Translations under genes and position numbers: made by a program
Notes under the pieces: generated by a model
What the model was told of the DNA's origin: nothing
What the model saw: only the letters and a program-made list of their open reading frames with translations
The model's database searches: none
Source: DSNY01 sp040752195
GTDB taxonomy: Bacteria; Pseudomonadota; Gammaproteobacteria; Burkholderiales; Burkholderiaceae_F
NCBI GenBank assembly: GCA_040752195.1
Contig: JBFMFC010000041.1
Span: forward strand, 1 to 30,811
Reading direction: 5' to 3'
Length of the DNA: 30,811 nt
In this document: positions 22,436 through 30,463 of the stretch, one piece after another
How positions within the stretch are numbered: position 1 is the first letter of the stretch
How the letters are laid out: each line of letters starts with the position of its first letter

Positions 22436-23614
22436 TCACTTGCTCAACTGCCGCATCGCGCGGGTGAGCCCTTCGAGCGTCAGCGGGTACATCCGGCCCC
22501 CGACGAGCTGGCTGACCAGCGAGATCGACTGGCGGTACTGCCACAGGCCTTCGGGCTCGGGGTTGATCCAGACGTGCTTGGGAAAGTGGTGCGCGAGGCG
22601 CTGCAGCCAGACGGCGCCCGCTTCGGCGTTGTTGTGCTCGACGCTGCCGCCCGGCTGCAGGATCTCGTACGGGCTCATCGTCGCGTCGCCGACGAAGATC
22701 AGCTTGTAGTCGGGGTTGTACTTGCGCAGCACGTCCCAGGTGTCGAACTTCTCGGCGAAGCGGCGGCGGTTGTTGCGCCACAGGTGTTCGTAGACGCAGT
22801 TGTGGAAGTAATAGAACTCGAGGTGCTTGAACTCGGCTTTGGCCGCCGAAAACAGCTCCTCGACCCGCTTGATGTGTTCGTCCATCGTGCCGCCGACGTC
22901 GAGCAGCATCAGCACCTTCACGGCGTTGTGCCGCTCCGGAACGAGTTTCAGGTCGAGCCAGCCGGCGTTCTTCGCGGTCGACTCGATCGTGTCGTGCATG
23001 TCCAGTTCGAGGTCGGCGCCTTCGCGCGCGAAGCGCCGCAGCCGCCGCAGCGCCACCTTGATGTTGCGCGTGCCGATCTCGACCTGATCGTCGTAGTCGC
23101 GGTACGCGCGCGCTTCCCACACCTTGACCGCGCTCCTTCCTCCGGCCGATGGGCCGCCGACGCGGATGCCTTCCGGATGCGCGCCGCCGGCGCCGAACGG
23201 CGACGTTCCGCCGGTGCCGATCCACTTGTTGCCGCCGTGGTGCGCGCCGTCCTGTTCTTCCAGGCGCTTGCGGAACTCCTCCATCAGCTTGTCGAAGCCC
23301 AGCTTCTCCAGCTTCGCCAGCTCCTCGGGCGAGAACGAGCGCTCGAGCAACTGCTTGAACCACTCGTCGGGAATCTCCTTCGTGATGCCGAGCGCGGTCT
23401 GCACGCCGCGGAAGAACTCGCCGAAAGCGCGGTCGAACTTGTCGTAGTGCGCCTCGTCCTTGACCAGCGCCGCGCGCGACAGAAAGTAGAAGTCGTCGAT
23501 CGACGGCCGGATGACGTCTTTCTTCAACGCTTCGAGTAGCGTCAGCAGCTCCTTGATCGACACGGGCAGCCGCGCCGCGCGCAGGTGGTAGAAGAAATTG
23601 ATCAGCACGGCCAC
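22436..23614 (-). CDS. VWA domain protein, CoxE-like (COG3552)
   Basis: A 392-residue protein of the CoxE/VWA family that works with MoxR ATPases. An N-terminal helical region (about 1-120) leads to a Gly/Ser-rich linker (about 123-163) and then a von Willebrand A domain with the metal-ion site D239-V-G-G-T243 and a later VGDATMSPYE. The classical MIDAS is DxSxS; here the first Ser is Gly, a partial degeneration. In characterised systems (CoxD/CoxE, RavA/ViaA) the pair helps insert metals or cofactors into enzymes. The start is GTG 23614, with another GTG at 23608. It is the third gene after moxR-like and GNAT genes, 10 bases from the GNAT stop. Confidence 0.88.
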   Translation of the reverse strand: MAVLINFFYHLRAARLPVSIKELLTLLEALKKDVIRPSIDDFYFLSRAALVKDEAHYDKFDRAFGEFFRGVQTALGITKEIPDEWFKQLLERSFSPEELAKLEKLGFDKLMEEFRKRLEEQDGAHHGGNKWIGTGGTSPFGAGGAHPEGIRVGGPSAGGRSAVKVWEARAYRDYDDQVEIGTRNIKVALRRLRRFAREGADLELDMHDTIESTAKNAGWLDLKLVPERHNAVKVLMLLDVGGTMDEHIKRVEELFSAAKAEFKHLEFYYFHNCVYEHLWRNNRRRFAEKFDTWDVLRKYNPDYKLIFVGDATMSPYEILQPGGSVEHNNAEAGAVWLQRLAHHFPKHVWINPEPEGLWQYRQSISLVSQLVGGRMYPLTLEGLTRAMRQLSK

Positions 23615-23624
23615 CCCGGGGTTG

Positions 23625-24242
23625 CTACGGCCTTGCCGGGCCGGGGGCGGACGCGTGCCGTTCCAGGCGCAGCGCGAGATGCCGCTTCACGTCGGGCCAC
23701 TCGTTGGCGAGGATGCTGTACATCACGGTGTCGCGCACGGTGCCGTCGCGGCGCGCCTGGTGATGGCGGATCACACCGTCCTTCTTCGCGCCGAGCGCTT
23801 CGATCGCCGACTGCGATGCGAAGTTGAAGTTATCCGTGCGGAAGCCGACGACGCGGCAGCCGAGCGACTCGAAAGCGTGCGTCATCAGCAGCAGCTTGCA
23901 CGCGGTGTTCACGTGCGTCTTCTGGCAGCGGCGCGCATACCACGTGTAGCCGATCTCGACGCGGTCGATCGCCGGCACGATGTCGTGGTAGCGCGTCGAG
24001 CCGACGATCGTTGCCGTCGTCAGATCGCGCACCGCCCACGGCAGCATGTGCCCGGCGTCCTGTCCCGCCAGCGCCGCCGAGATGTAGGCGTGCGTCTCTT
24101 CGGGTGCGGGCACCGAGGTGAACCACAGCTTCCACAGCTCGCCGTCGCTCGCCGCCCCGACGAGTCCGTCGTGATGCTCGCGCGCGAGCGGCTCCAGTCG
24201 CACGCCGTAGCCTTCGAGGGTGATCGGCCGCGGCTCGATCAT
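23625..24242 (-). CDS. GNAT family N-acetyltransferase (RimL-like)
   Basis: A 205-residue protein of the GNAT fold, RimJ/RimL-like branch: ITLEGYGVRLEPLAREH at the start, TATIVGSTRYHDIVPAIDRVEIGYTWYAR in the core strands, KTHVNTACKLLLMTHAFESLGCRVVGFRTDNFNFASQSAIEALGAKKDG forming the acetyl-CoA-binding helix and C-terminal strands. The expected reaction is transfer of acetyl from acetyl-CoA to an amine or protein N-terminus; the substrate is unknown. The start ATG 24242 is 5 bases after the MoxR stop, and its own stop is 10 bases before the VWA start, so it is embedded in that operon. An acetyltransferase between MoxR and VWA genes is unusual and may act on their target or be a passenger. Confidence 0.85.
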   Translation of the reverse strand: MIEPRPITLEGYGVRLEPLAREHHDGLVGAASDGELWKLWFTSVPAPEETHAYISAALAGQDAGHMLPWAVRDLTTATIVGSTRYHDIVPAIDRVEIGYTWYARRCQKTHVNTACKLLLMTHAFESLGCRVVGFRTDNFNFASQSAIEALGAKKDGVIRHHQARRDGTVRDTVMYSILANEWPDVKRHLALRLERHASAPGPARP

Positions 24243-24247
24243 CGGCG

Positions 24248-25111
24248 CTACCTGTTGTGCCGCGCCATGAACACCAGCCGCTCGAACAGGTGCATGTCCT
24301 GTTCGTTCTTCAGCAGCGCGCCGGCCAACGGCGGCACGAACAGCTTGTCGTCGGTCGAGCGCAGCGCCTCGGGCGGGATCTGCTCGGCGACCAGCAGCTT
24401 CAGCCAGTCGAGCAGTTCCGACGTCGACGGCTTTTTCTTCAGCCCGGGCAGCTCGCGGATCGCGAAGAACGTCGCCATCGCGTTGGCGAGCAGTTCGCGG
24501 CGCAGCCCGGGGAAGTGCACGTCGACGATCGCCTGCATCGTCTCCTTGTCCGGAAACTTGATGTAGTGGAAAAAGCAGCGGCGCAGGAAGGCGTCGGGCA
24601 GCTCCTTCTCGTTGTTCGACGTGATCACCACCAGCGGGCGGTGCTTCGCCCGGATCGTCTGCCGCGTCTCGTAGACGTAGAACTCCATGCGGTCGAGTTC
24701 GCGCAGCAGATCGTTCGGGAACTCGATGTCGGCCTTGTCGATCTCGTCGATCAGCAGCACGCTCGGACGATCCGACTCGAAGGCCTGCCACAGCACGCCG
24801 CGCACGATGTAATTGGCGATGTCGTGCACGCGGTCGTCGCCGAGCTGCGAGTCGCGCAGCCGGCTCACCGCGTCGTATTCGTACAGCCCCTGCTGCGCCT
24901 TGGTCGTGCTCTTGATGTGCCATGCCAGCAGCGGCATGTCGAGCGCGCGCGCCACTTCCTCGGCGAGCATCGTCTTGCCGGTGCCCGGTTCGCCCTTGAT
25001 GAGCAGCGGCCGCTGCAGCGTCAGCGCCGCGTTGACCGCGAGCTTCAGGTCGTCGGTGGCGACGTAAGTGTCCGTCCCGGCGAAGCGGGCGGGCGGATTC
25101 GCGATCGGCAT
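24248..25111 (-). CDS. MoxR-family AAA+ ATPase
   Basis: A 287-residue AAA+ protein of the MoxR/CoxD type: Walker A GEPGTGKT (40-47), Walker B VLLIDEIDKAD (118-128), sensor 1 VITSNN and an arginine-finger region LRRCFFHYI. The length is typical for MoxR. Such ATPases form rings and, with a VWA partner, remodel or load cofactors into metalloenzymes. ATG 25111 is preferred because it gives the normal family start (MPIANPPARFAGT); an upstream in-frame start at 25186 would add 25 basic residues. It is the first gene of an operon with GNAT and VWA genes and divergent from two cytochrome c genes. TATACT on the minus strand (25142-25147) is a possible -10 box without a matching -35. Confidence 0.9.
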   Translation of the reverse strand: MPIANPPARFAGTDTYVATDDLKLAVNAALTLQRPLLIKGEPGTGKTMLAEEVARALDMPLLAWHIKSTTKAQQGLYEYDAVSRLRDSQLGDDRVHDIANYIVRGVLWQAFESDRPSVLLIDEIDKADIEFPNDLLRELDRMEFYVYETRQTIRAKHRPLVVITSNNEKELPDAFLRRCFFHYIKFPDKETMQAIVDVHFPGLRRELLANAMATFFAIRELPGLKKKPSTSELLDWLKLLVAEQIPPEALRSTDDKLFVPPLAGALLKNEQDMHLFERLVFMARHNR

Positions 25112-25277
25112 CGGGCTCGTCTCGGTCTGCGTGGAGCGGGCAGTATAAGCAGCGGCGCGGCGCCCCTCGCGGCGATGGACGCGCATGCGAGCGCTCCGCT
25201 AGAATCCGCGCGCTTTTCGCGGGTCGGCGCAGCGTGCCGGGTCGCGCCGATACGAACGACGAGGGGGCAGCACCGCA

Positions 25278-25625
25278 ATGAAGACCATCCGAATCCTGTG
25301 CGCGGCCGGCGCGATGGCCATCGCCTCGACGGCGTCCGCGCAGCAAACCGCGCCTGCCGGCAATCCCGAGGCCGCACGCGCCCACATCTCGATGTGCACG
25401 GGCTGCCACACGATTCCCGGCTACCAGGCGTCGTTCCCGCGCGTCTACCGCGTACCGAAGATCGGGGGTCAGTCGGCCAAGTACATCGAAGCGGCGCTGC
25501 AGGGCTACAAGAAGGGCGAGCGCGATCATCCGACGATGCAGGCGATCGCCAAGGGACTGACCGATCAGCAGATCGCCGACATCGCCGCGTACTACGCGGC
25601 GCGCGGCGCGGAGACGGCGAAGTGA
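25278..25625 (+). CDS. Monohaem c-type cytochrome 1
   Basis: A 115-residue protein with a signal peptide (cleavage likely after residue 21, STASA) and one haem site C40-T-G-C-H44, with Met87 in DHPTM as the probable sixth ligand. The length and pattern fit small class I cytochromes of the c553/c4 half type acting as periplasmic electron carriers. The C-terminal LTDQQIADIAAYYA helix is typical. TAGAAT at 25200-25205 is a possible -10 box without a clear -35. It is followed directly by a second cytochrome gene, the two forming an operon divergent from the MoxR cluster. Confidence 0.92.
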   Translation: MKTIRILCAAGAMAIASTASAQQTAPAGNPEAARAHISMCTGCHTIPGYQASFPRVYRVPKIGGQSAKYIEAALQGYKKGERDHPTMQAIAKGLTDQQIADIAAYYAARGAETAK

Positions 25626-25645
25626 CGGCACGACACAAGCAAACG

Positions 25646-25975
25646 ATGAGCACAACGAAGCTGATGCTGGCGGCGATCGCGGCCGGCCTGACCGGAACGG
25701 CCTGCGCGGCCGACGTCGAAGCCGGGCGCAAGATCGCCGAGACGCAGTGCGCGGCGTGCCACGGCAAGGACGGCAAATCGCCGATCGATCCCAGCTATCC
25801 GAAGATCGCCGGCCAGTACCCCGACTATCTCGCCAAGGCGCTCGCCGACTACCAGACCGGCGCGCGCAAGAACCCGATCATGGCCGGCATCGCAAAGCCG
25901 CTGTCCAAGAAGGACGTGCGGGACGTTGCCGAGTACTTCGCATCGTTGCCCGGGCCGCTGACGCACCGCAAGTAA
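25646..25975 (+). CDS. Monohaem c-type cytochrome 2
   Basis: A 109-residue cytochrome with a signal peptide (cleavage likely near residue 20-22, GTACA-A) and haem site C35-A-A-C-H39, GKDGKSP after it, and a Met in NPIMAGIAK as the probable sixth ligand. It resembles the first cytochrome in length and fold but has a distinct sequence. Tandem monohaem cytochromes may act as a pair, like the two halves of dihaem cytochrome c4. ATG 25646 is preferred; a GTG at 25622 overlaps the stop of the first gene and would add 8 residues with possible translational coupling. A strong hairpin follows. Confidence 0.92.
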   Translation: MSTTKLMLAAIAAGLTGTACAADVEAGRKIAETQCAACHGKDGKSPIDPSYPKIAGQYPDYLAKALADYQTGARKNPIMAGIAKPLSKKDVRDVAEYFASLPGPLTHRK

Positions 25976-25990
25976 CGGCGCGAAGCGCGT

Positions 25991-26016
25991 GAAACGGGCC
26001 CCGCGGGGCCCGTTTC
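25991..26016. terminator. Strong hairpin terminator between convergent genes
   Basis: A perfect 26-base palindrome: GAAACGGGCCCC, a GC centre, then GGGGCCCGTTTC. On the plus strand the T-rich arm continues CGTTGCG. It lies 16 bases after the second cytochrome gene and before the convergent DUF1841 gene (stop at 26072), so it can serve both. Confidence 0.85.
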
Positions 26017-26071
26017 GTTGCGGGTTCGTCGCGCGGATCGAGTCGGTTGGCCGGACTCCGGGTCGTTCTTC

Positions 26072-26518
26072 TCAGTGCTCGCCCAGCCTGCGATGCAGGC
26101 ACTCGAGATACGCGGCGTTGATCGTCGCGATGTCGGGCGGCAGCGTGCCGCGCTGCGCCTGCCAGACCACATCCCCCAGGCACTCCATCGCTTCGTGCGC
26201 GGCCGCGTGCTCGTCGCCGGCGCGCGCGGCGAGCCGTTCGAAGACGGCCCGCACGCCGGGCGGCTGGTCGATCGAAAGCTGCTCTTCGATCGCCAGATGC
26301 ATCGAAAGGTGCAGGAACGGGTTGGTGGTGCCGCGTTCGACCGTGAACTCCTCGGCGAGCGCGCGTTCGGGATCGTCGAGCAGCGCGTGATACTCGGGGT
26401 GCGCGGCGATCCATCGCAGCGCGACGGCTTCGAGCGGCGTCAGCAGCTCGCGGTCGCGGTCTTTGCGCCGCGTCTCGCAGAAAAAGCGGCGTACGTCGTC
26501 GCGTGAAGGGTTGAACAT
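26072..26518 (-). CDS. DUF1841 family protein
   Basis: A 148-residue cytosolic protein. MFNPSRDDVRRFF at the start is the characteristic opening of DUF1841, so ATG 26518 is well supported. Further hallmarks are TPLEAVALRWIAAHPEYHALL, NPFLHLSMHLAIEEQ and the closing ECLHRRLG. The function is unknown. The repeated His residues in HLSMHLAIEEQ could bind metal, but that is inference. No ribosome-binding site is visible, and the ATG shares the tetranucleotide CATG with the ATG of the divergent EamA gene, so one or both genes may be translated from a leaderless or very short-leader message. Confidence 0.88.
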   Translation of the reverse strand: MFNPSRDDVRRFFCETRRKDRDRELLTPLEAVALRWIAAHPEYHALLDDPERALAEEFTVERGTTNPFLHLSMHLAIEEQLSIDQPPGVRAVFERLAARAGDEHAAAHEAMECLGDVVWQAQRGTLPPDIATINAAYLECLHRRLGEH

Positions 26519-27428
26519 GGGCGCGGAAGTCGACACGACCGGGCGGGCGCGAACCAGGGACCGCGCGCGCGGCGCGCTGGCGGTGGCGCTGTCGGCGGCC
26601 GCGTTCGGCGCGATGCCGATCTTCGCACGACAAGCGTATGCGGCCGGCGTCGACCTGACGGGCATTTTAGTTCCGCGTTTCGCGGTCGCCGCGCTCGTGC
26701 TGGCGCTGCTCGCATGGCGCAGCGGCGCGCGGCGGCCGACGCGGCGGCAAACGCTCGCGCTCGCCGCGCTCGGCGGCATCGGCTACGTGGCGCAGTCATT
26801 CCTGTACTTCACTGCGCTCAAGCATGCGAGCGCCGGGCTGGTCGCGCTGCTGCTGTACGCGTTTCCTTTCGTCGTCGCGGTGCTCGCGGCGATTTTCCTG
26901 AACGAGCGTCTGACCGCGCGCCGCGTCGCCGCGCTGCTGGTGGCCAGCGGCGGGCTGGCGCTGACCATCGGGGGCGGGCAGGGCAGCGCGCTCGGCGTCG
27001 CACTCGGGCTGGGCGCCGCGCTCGTCTACGCCGTCTACATCGTCGCCGGCACGCGGGTGATGCGCGAGGTCGACCCGCTCGCGGCGTCGAGCGTCGTGTG
27101 CGCGGCCGCGGCCGCCAGCTACATGCTCGTCGCGCTCGCCCGCGGCGCGCTTGGCCTGCCCGCGCAGCTGCCGCACGACGCGGCAGGGTGGCTCAGCGTC
27201 GGCGCGATCGCGTTGGTCTCGACGGTCGTCGCGATTGCCGCGTTCTTCTATGGGTTGCAGCGGCTCGGCGCGTCGCTGACCTCCGTGCTGTCGACGCTCG
27301 AGCCGGTCGTCAGCGTGCTGCTGGCCGCGCTCGTGCTCGGCGAAGCGGTGACGCCGGCGCAGGCCCTCGGCGGCGCGCTGGTCATCGCGACCGCGATCTG
27401 GCTGGCGCTGGATCGGCGCGACGGCTGA
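26517..27428 (+). CDS. EamA/DMT-superfamily transporter
   Basis: A 303-residue inner-membrane protein with about ten hydrophobic segments arranged as two EamA repeats (roughly 18-145 and 160-300). The second repeat ends in the typical SLTSVLSTLEPVVSVLLAALVLGEAVTPAQALGGALV stretch. Such proteins export amino acids, metabolites or drugs; the substrate is unknown. ATG 26517 is supported by GAAGGG at about 26504-26509, 7 bases upstream, inside the DUF1841 coding start. The first transmembrane segment begins near residue 19, so a much later start is unlikely. It is convergent with nth, 25 bases apart. Confidence 0.88.
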   Translation: MGAEVDTTGRARTRDRARGALAVALSAAAFGAMPIFARQAYAAGVDLTGILVPRFAVAALVLALLAWRSGARRPTRRQTLALAALGGIGYVAQSFLYFTALKHASAGLVALLLYAFPFVVAVLAAIFLNERLTARRVAALLVASGGLALTIGGGQGSALGVALGLGAALVYAVYIVAGTRVMREVDPLAASSVVCAAAAASYMLVALARGALGLPAQLPHDAAGWLSVGAIALVSTVVAIAAFFYGLQRLGASLTSVLSTLEPVVSVLLAALVLGEAVTPAQALGGALVIATAIWLALDRRDG

Positions 27429-27453
27429 GGCGCGACGCGGGGCGCGCCGGCCT

Positions 27454-28098
27454 CTACGACACCGGCGCGGGCGACTTTCTTCGGTACTCGCACCACTCGG
27501 CGATCGTGCAGCGCCAGCACTCGGGCTTGCGCGCCTTGCAGACATAGCGGCCGTGCAGGATCAGCCAGTGGTGCGCGTCCTTCTTGAACTCGTCCGGGAC
27601 GACCTTTTCCAGCTTGCGCTCGACTTCGTCGACGGTCTTCCCGGGAGCGAGCCCCGTTCGGTTGGCGACGCGGAAGATGTGCGTGTCGACCGCGATCGTC
27701 GGCTGGCCGAAGGCCGTGTTCAGGATCACGTTGGCGGTCTTGCGACCGACGCCGGGCAGTTTTTCCAGCGCTTCGCGCGTGGCGGGCACCTGGCCGCCGT
27801 GCTCTTCGAGCAGGATCCGGCACAGCTTGACGATGTTCTTCGCCTTCGTGCGGTAAAGGCCGATCGTCCGGATGTACGGAATCAGCCCTTCCTCGCCGAG
27901 CGCGGCGATCGCGGCCGGCGTGTTGGCGACCTTGAACAGCGTGCGGGTCGCGAGGTTGACGCTCTTGTCGGTCGCCTGCGCCGACAGCACGACCGCGATC
28001 AGCAGTTCGAAGGGGGTCGAGTACTCGAGTTCGGTCGTCGGGTTCGGGTTGGCGGCGCGCAGCCGCTCGAAGATCGCGCGGCGCTTTGCGGGATTCAC
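27454..28098 (-). CDS. nth: Endonuclease III
   Basis: A 214-residue DNA glycosylase/AP lyase for oxidised pyrimidines. The helix-hairpin-helix LPGVGRKTANVIL carries Lys120 and the GPD motif TIAVDTHIF carries Asp138, the two catalytic residues, at the same numbers as in E. coli. The iron-sulfur site C187-x6-C194-x2-C197-x5-C203 also matches E. coli numbering. This agreement fixes GTG 28098 as start, with GGAAGG at 28105-28110 upstream. The GTG overlaps the rsxB stop by 4 bases (GTGA), so it is coupled to rsxB. Both proteins carry 4Fe-4S clusters. Confidence 0.96.
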   Translation of the reverse strand: MNPAKRRAIFERLRAANPNPTTELEYSTPFELLIAVVLSAQATDKSVNLATRTLFKVANTPAAIAALGEEGLIPYIRTIGLYRTKAKNIVKLCRILLEEHGGQVPATREALEKLPGVGRKTANVILNTAFGQPTIAVDTHIFRVANRTGLAPGKTVDEVERKLEKVVPDEFKKDAHHWLILHGRYVCKARKPECWRCTIAEWCEYRRKSPAPVS

Positions 28099-28787
28099 AA
28101 GGTGCCTTCCCGCTCGCCGGTCCGGCCGGCAGCGTGCGCGGCGCGGCGCGCTCGGGCCCGATCGATCGCGGCTTGCACGATCGCCTTTTTCTGTTCGGCC
28201 GGCTCGCGCGACGGGTCGTCGCGCGGATCGATCTGTGCGAGCCGCCCGAGCGCCTTCGCCGCCAGGCGCTCGTCGTGCTCGACCTTCTCGCGCGCGAGCC
28301 GCTCGTTGCGCGCGTGAAAGCGCGTGCGCGCCGCGTCGGCGTCGGCCTGCGTCCACGCGCGCGGCGGCTCGACGGGGATCATTGCGATGCAGTCCATCGG
28401 GCACGGCGGCAGGCACAGATCGCAGCCGGTGCACCATCGCGCAACGACCGTGTGCATGCGCTTGGCGGCGCCGACGATCGCGTCGACCGGGCAGGCCTGG
28501 ATGCACAGCGTGCAGCCGATGCACAGGGCTTCGTCGATCACCGCGACGCGCAGCGGTCGTTGCACGCCGTTGGCGGGGTTCAGCGGGATCGCCGGCCGGC
28601 CGAGCAGCGTCGCGAGCCTCTCGATGCCGGCTGCGCCGCCGGGCGGGCATTGGTTGATCTGCGCTTCGCCGGCGGCGATCGCCGCCGCGTACGGCCGGCA
28701 TCCCGCGTAGCCGCACTTCGTGCACTGCGTCTGCGGCAGCAGCGCGTCGATCGCGTCGGCGAGAGCGAGTTCGTCGGCAGCGTTCAT
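28095..28787 (-). CDS. rsxB: RnfB/RsxB-type iron-sulfur protein
   Basis: A 230-residue protein with a Fe4S domain (C22, C25, C30, C47 in QCTKCGYAGC and QCPPGG) followed by two ferredoxin 4Fe-4S sites (C89IGCTLCIQAC99P and C118TGCDLCLPPC128P). A charged C-terminal helical region of about 90 residues follows and should be soluble. The N-terminal hydrophobic helix that anchors RnfB in the full Rnf complex is missing, and no rnfA, C, D, G or E gene lies nearby. A stand-alone rsxB next to nth is known from betaproteobacteria. Its likely role is electron transfer, perhaps to reduce SoxR-like or other clusters; this is inference. The start is ATG 28787. Confidence 0.9.
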   Translation of the reverse strand: MNAADELALADAIDALLPQTQCTKCGYAGCRPYAAAIAAGEAQINQCPPGGAAGIERLATLLGRPAIPLNPANGVQRPLRVAVIDEALCIGCTLCIQACPVDAIVGAAKRMHTVVARWCTGCDLCLPPCPMDCIAMIPVEPPRAWTQADADAARTRFHARNERLAREKVEHDERLAAKALGRLAQIDPRDDPSREPAEQKKAIVQAAIDRARARRAAHAAGRTGEREGTL

Positions 28788-28810
28788 GCGCCGATTATCC
28801 CAGCGCGCGG

Positions 28811-29748
28811 TCAGCGCGTCGCGCGTTCGATCGTCGCCAGGGTCTCGCGGTAACGCTCGATGCGCGGACCGCCGATCGCCATCGCACGCTGCGCGGCCTT
28901 GCGCGCTTCGTCGACGCGCCGGTCCGCGAGCAGCGCGAGCGCGAGGTTGTTGAACGCGTCGGCCGCTTGCGGCTGCAACTGCGCCGCGCGTGCAAAGGCA
29001 GCCGCTGCGGCCGCCGCATCGCCGAGCGAATACGCTGAATTGCCCAGCCCCATCCACCCGGCGTACAGCCCGGGCGAGCGTTCGACGAGCGCGGCGTAGG
29101 CGCGGCGCGCGGCGGCGGGATCGACGCGTTCGAGCGCCGCGGCGGCGGCGACCAGCGCATCGTCGGTCGGGGTCTTCGGCAACCGGTCGGGCGCGGTCGC
29201 GACCATCGCCCAGTGCCCGCTGCGCGCCCAGGTCCGCTCGAACACCGCCAACGGCAGGCGTTGATTCGCGGTGAGCCCCGAGTGCAGCACGATCTCCTCG
29301 TGTGCGAGGTCGTAGCCGATCGCGACCGCGTAGTGCCAGACGGGCGCCACCGGCAGCGACAGGTTCTGCAGCACGATCACCGGCGTACCGGCGGCGATCT
29401 CCGCGAGCAGCGCATCCAGGCGCGGCGGCAGCACGGCCGCGAGCTTGCCGTGGCGCCGCGCGGTCGCGAGCATCTCCGGCTGCAGCGATCCCGCGCGCGC
29501 GGGAAGGTAGACGTACGGCTTCAGCGCTTCGGGTGTGGCCGCCACACCGCCCGCGGCGAGCGCCATCGCGAGCGAGGCCGGGCCGCACTGGTACTCGTCC
29601 TGCGCGAAGAACGGCACCGAGTCGATGCGATGGCTCGCCGCGAGCCACGTCGGAGGCGCGGTGCGCAGCGCGGCGGTCTGCGGCGGCGTCGCGCAGCCGG
29701 CGAGAAGAAGCGCGCAAACGAAAACCGCCGCTAGCCCGGATATTTCAC
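28811..29748 (-). CDS. PA2778-like lipoprotein: C39-type peptidase domain plus TPR (start probably frameshifted)
   Basis: A lipobox LLLAGC precedes a papain-like C39 domain: FFAQDEYQCGPASLAMAL holds the candidate catalytic Cys, and VWHYAVAIGYD the His. A TPR region follows (LYAGWMGLGNSAYSLGD, ADAFNNLALALLADRRVDEARKAAQRAM). Known relatives of PA2778 have this layout. The reading frame has no ATG, GTG or TTG close to the signal sequence; the nearest upstream start is TTG 29845, which would put about 45 unlikely residues before the lipoprotein signal. One extra A in the run at 29743-29745 would join GTG 29748 to the frame and give a perfect signal, MKISGLAAVFVCALLLAGC. I therefore set the end at 29748 and flag a one-base deletion or sequencing error. 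It lies downstream of a PA2779-like gene. Confidence 0.75.
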
Positions 29749-29808
29749 GAGGGACGCGGGAGTTGCGCGGAGGCCGGGGCGAGCCAGGTTGCGCGAGAGG
29801 GGCGCAGT

Positions 29809-29828
29809 CAAAGGCCGGTGGGCCTTTG
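29809..29828 (-). terminator. Stem-loop in the gap between PA2779-like and PA2778-like genes
   Basis: CAAAGGCC (29809-29816) and GGCCTTTG (29821-29828) form a perfect 8-bp stem with a 4-base loop. No T-run follows in the minus direction. It may attenuate read-through between the two genes. Nothing else is evident in 29749-30015. Confidence 0.4.
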
Positions 29829-30015
29829 CGAGCACTTGAGCGCAAGATGGCCGGCCCGGCGCCGCGCAAACCCGCGTAGCCCCGGCGGTGCAAAGCGGAT
29901 CGGCGCTCCGCCGGCCAGAAGCGCCGATTCACCGAGGCAAAACGTACGCATACGGGGGCGACCTCGTGAAACATCCGGGCCGGGGCGGGGGTCCGGGCGG
30001 AAGCAACGAGACGGC

Positions 30016-30408
30016 TCAACGGACTGGCCGCGTGAACGGGAAGACCTTCGTCAGCCCGAGGATGTCGGTGATCAGCAGGATCAGGAACACCGCGAACAGC
30101 ACGCCGAGCACGTCGCCGCCGGCGGGCAACTGGTCGAGCCGCTCGGCAAGCTGCTGCGCTTCGTCCGCGGTCAGCGCGTCCACGCGAGCCTGAACCTGCG
30201 CGGGATCGACGCCGCGCTCGACGAGCGCGGCACGAACGTCGTCGCGCGCCAGCAGCTCGGTGACGCGCTGCTGGACCGGCGTGCCGTGGACGATCTCTTC
30301 GGTCGTCACCAGGGTCGACGGCGCGTTGGCGAACGCGGGTAGCGGCAGGCTCGTTCCGAGCACGCAAACGGCGGCGAGCAGCGCGATGGAACGTCGGATC
30401 GTGGGCAT
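30016..30408 (-). CDS. PA2779-like family protein
   Basis: A 130-residue envelope protein with a signal peptide (about 1-28, ending PAFANA), a helical charged middle (HGTPVQQRVTELLARDDVRAALVERGVDPAQVQARVDALT, DEAQQLAERLDQLPAGG) and a C-terminal hydrophobic helix (LGVLFAVFLILLITDILGLTKVFPF) that should anchor it in the membrane. This pattern is that of the small PA2779 family, which co-occurs with PA2778-like C39 peptidase lipoproteins; the partner gene is the next one downstream. The function is unknown. ATG 30408 is preceded by an AAGGAGAC ribosome-binding site. Confidence 0.88.
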   Translation of the reverse strand: MPTIRRSIALLAAVCVLGTSLPLPAFANAPSTLVTTEEIVHGTPVQQRVTELLARDDVRAALVERGVDPAQVQARVDALTADEAQQLAERLDQLPAGGDVLGVLFAVFLILLITDILGLTKVFPFTRPVR

Positions 30409-30463
30409 GGGCGAGTCTCCTTCGTTGGGGTTGGCAGTACTTCGTCTGTCCGCGAAAGCGCTC

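Noticed and set aside
29302..30342. Plus-strand open frame across the PA2779/PA2778-like region
   Set aside because: It is Arg/Ala/Ser-rich, spans two well-supported minus-strand genes and has no ribosome-binding site or domain.
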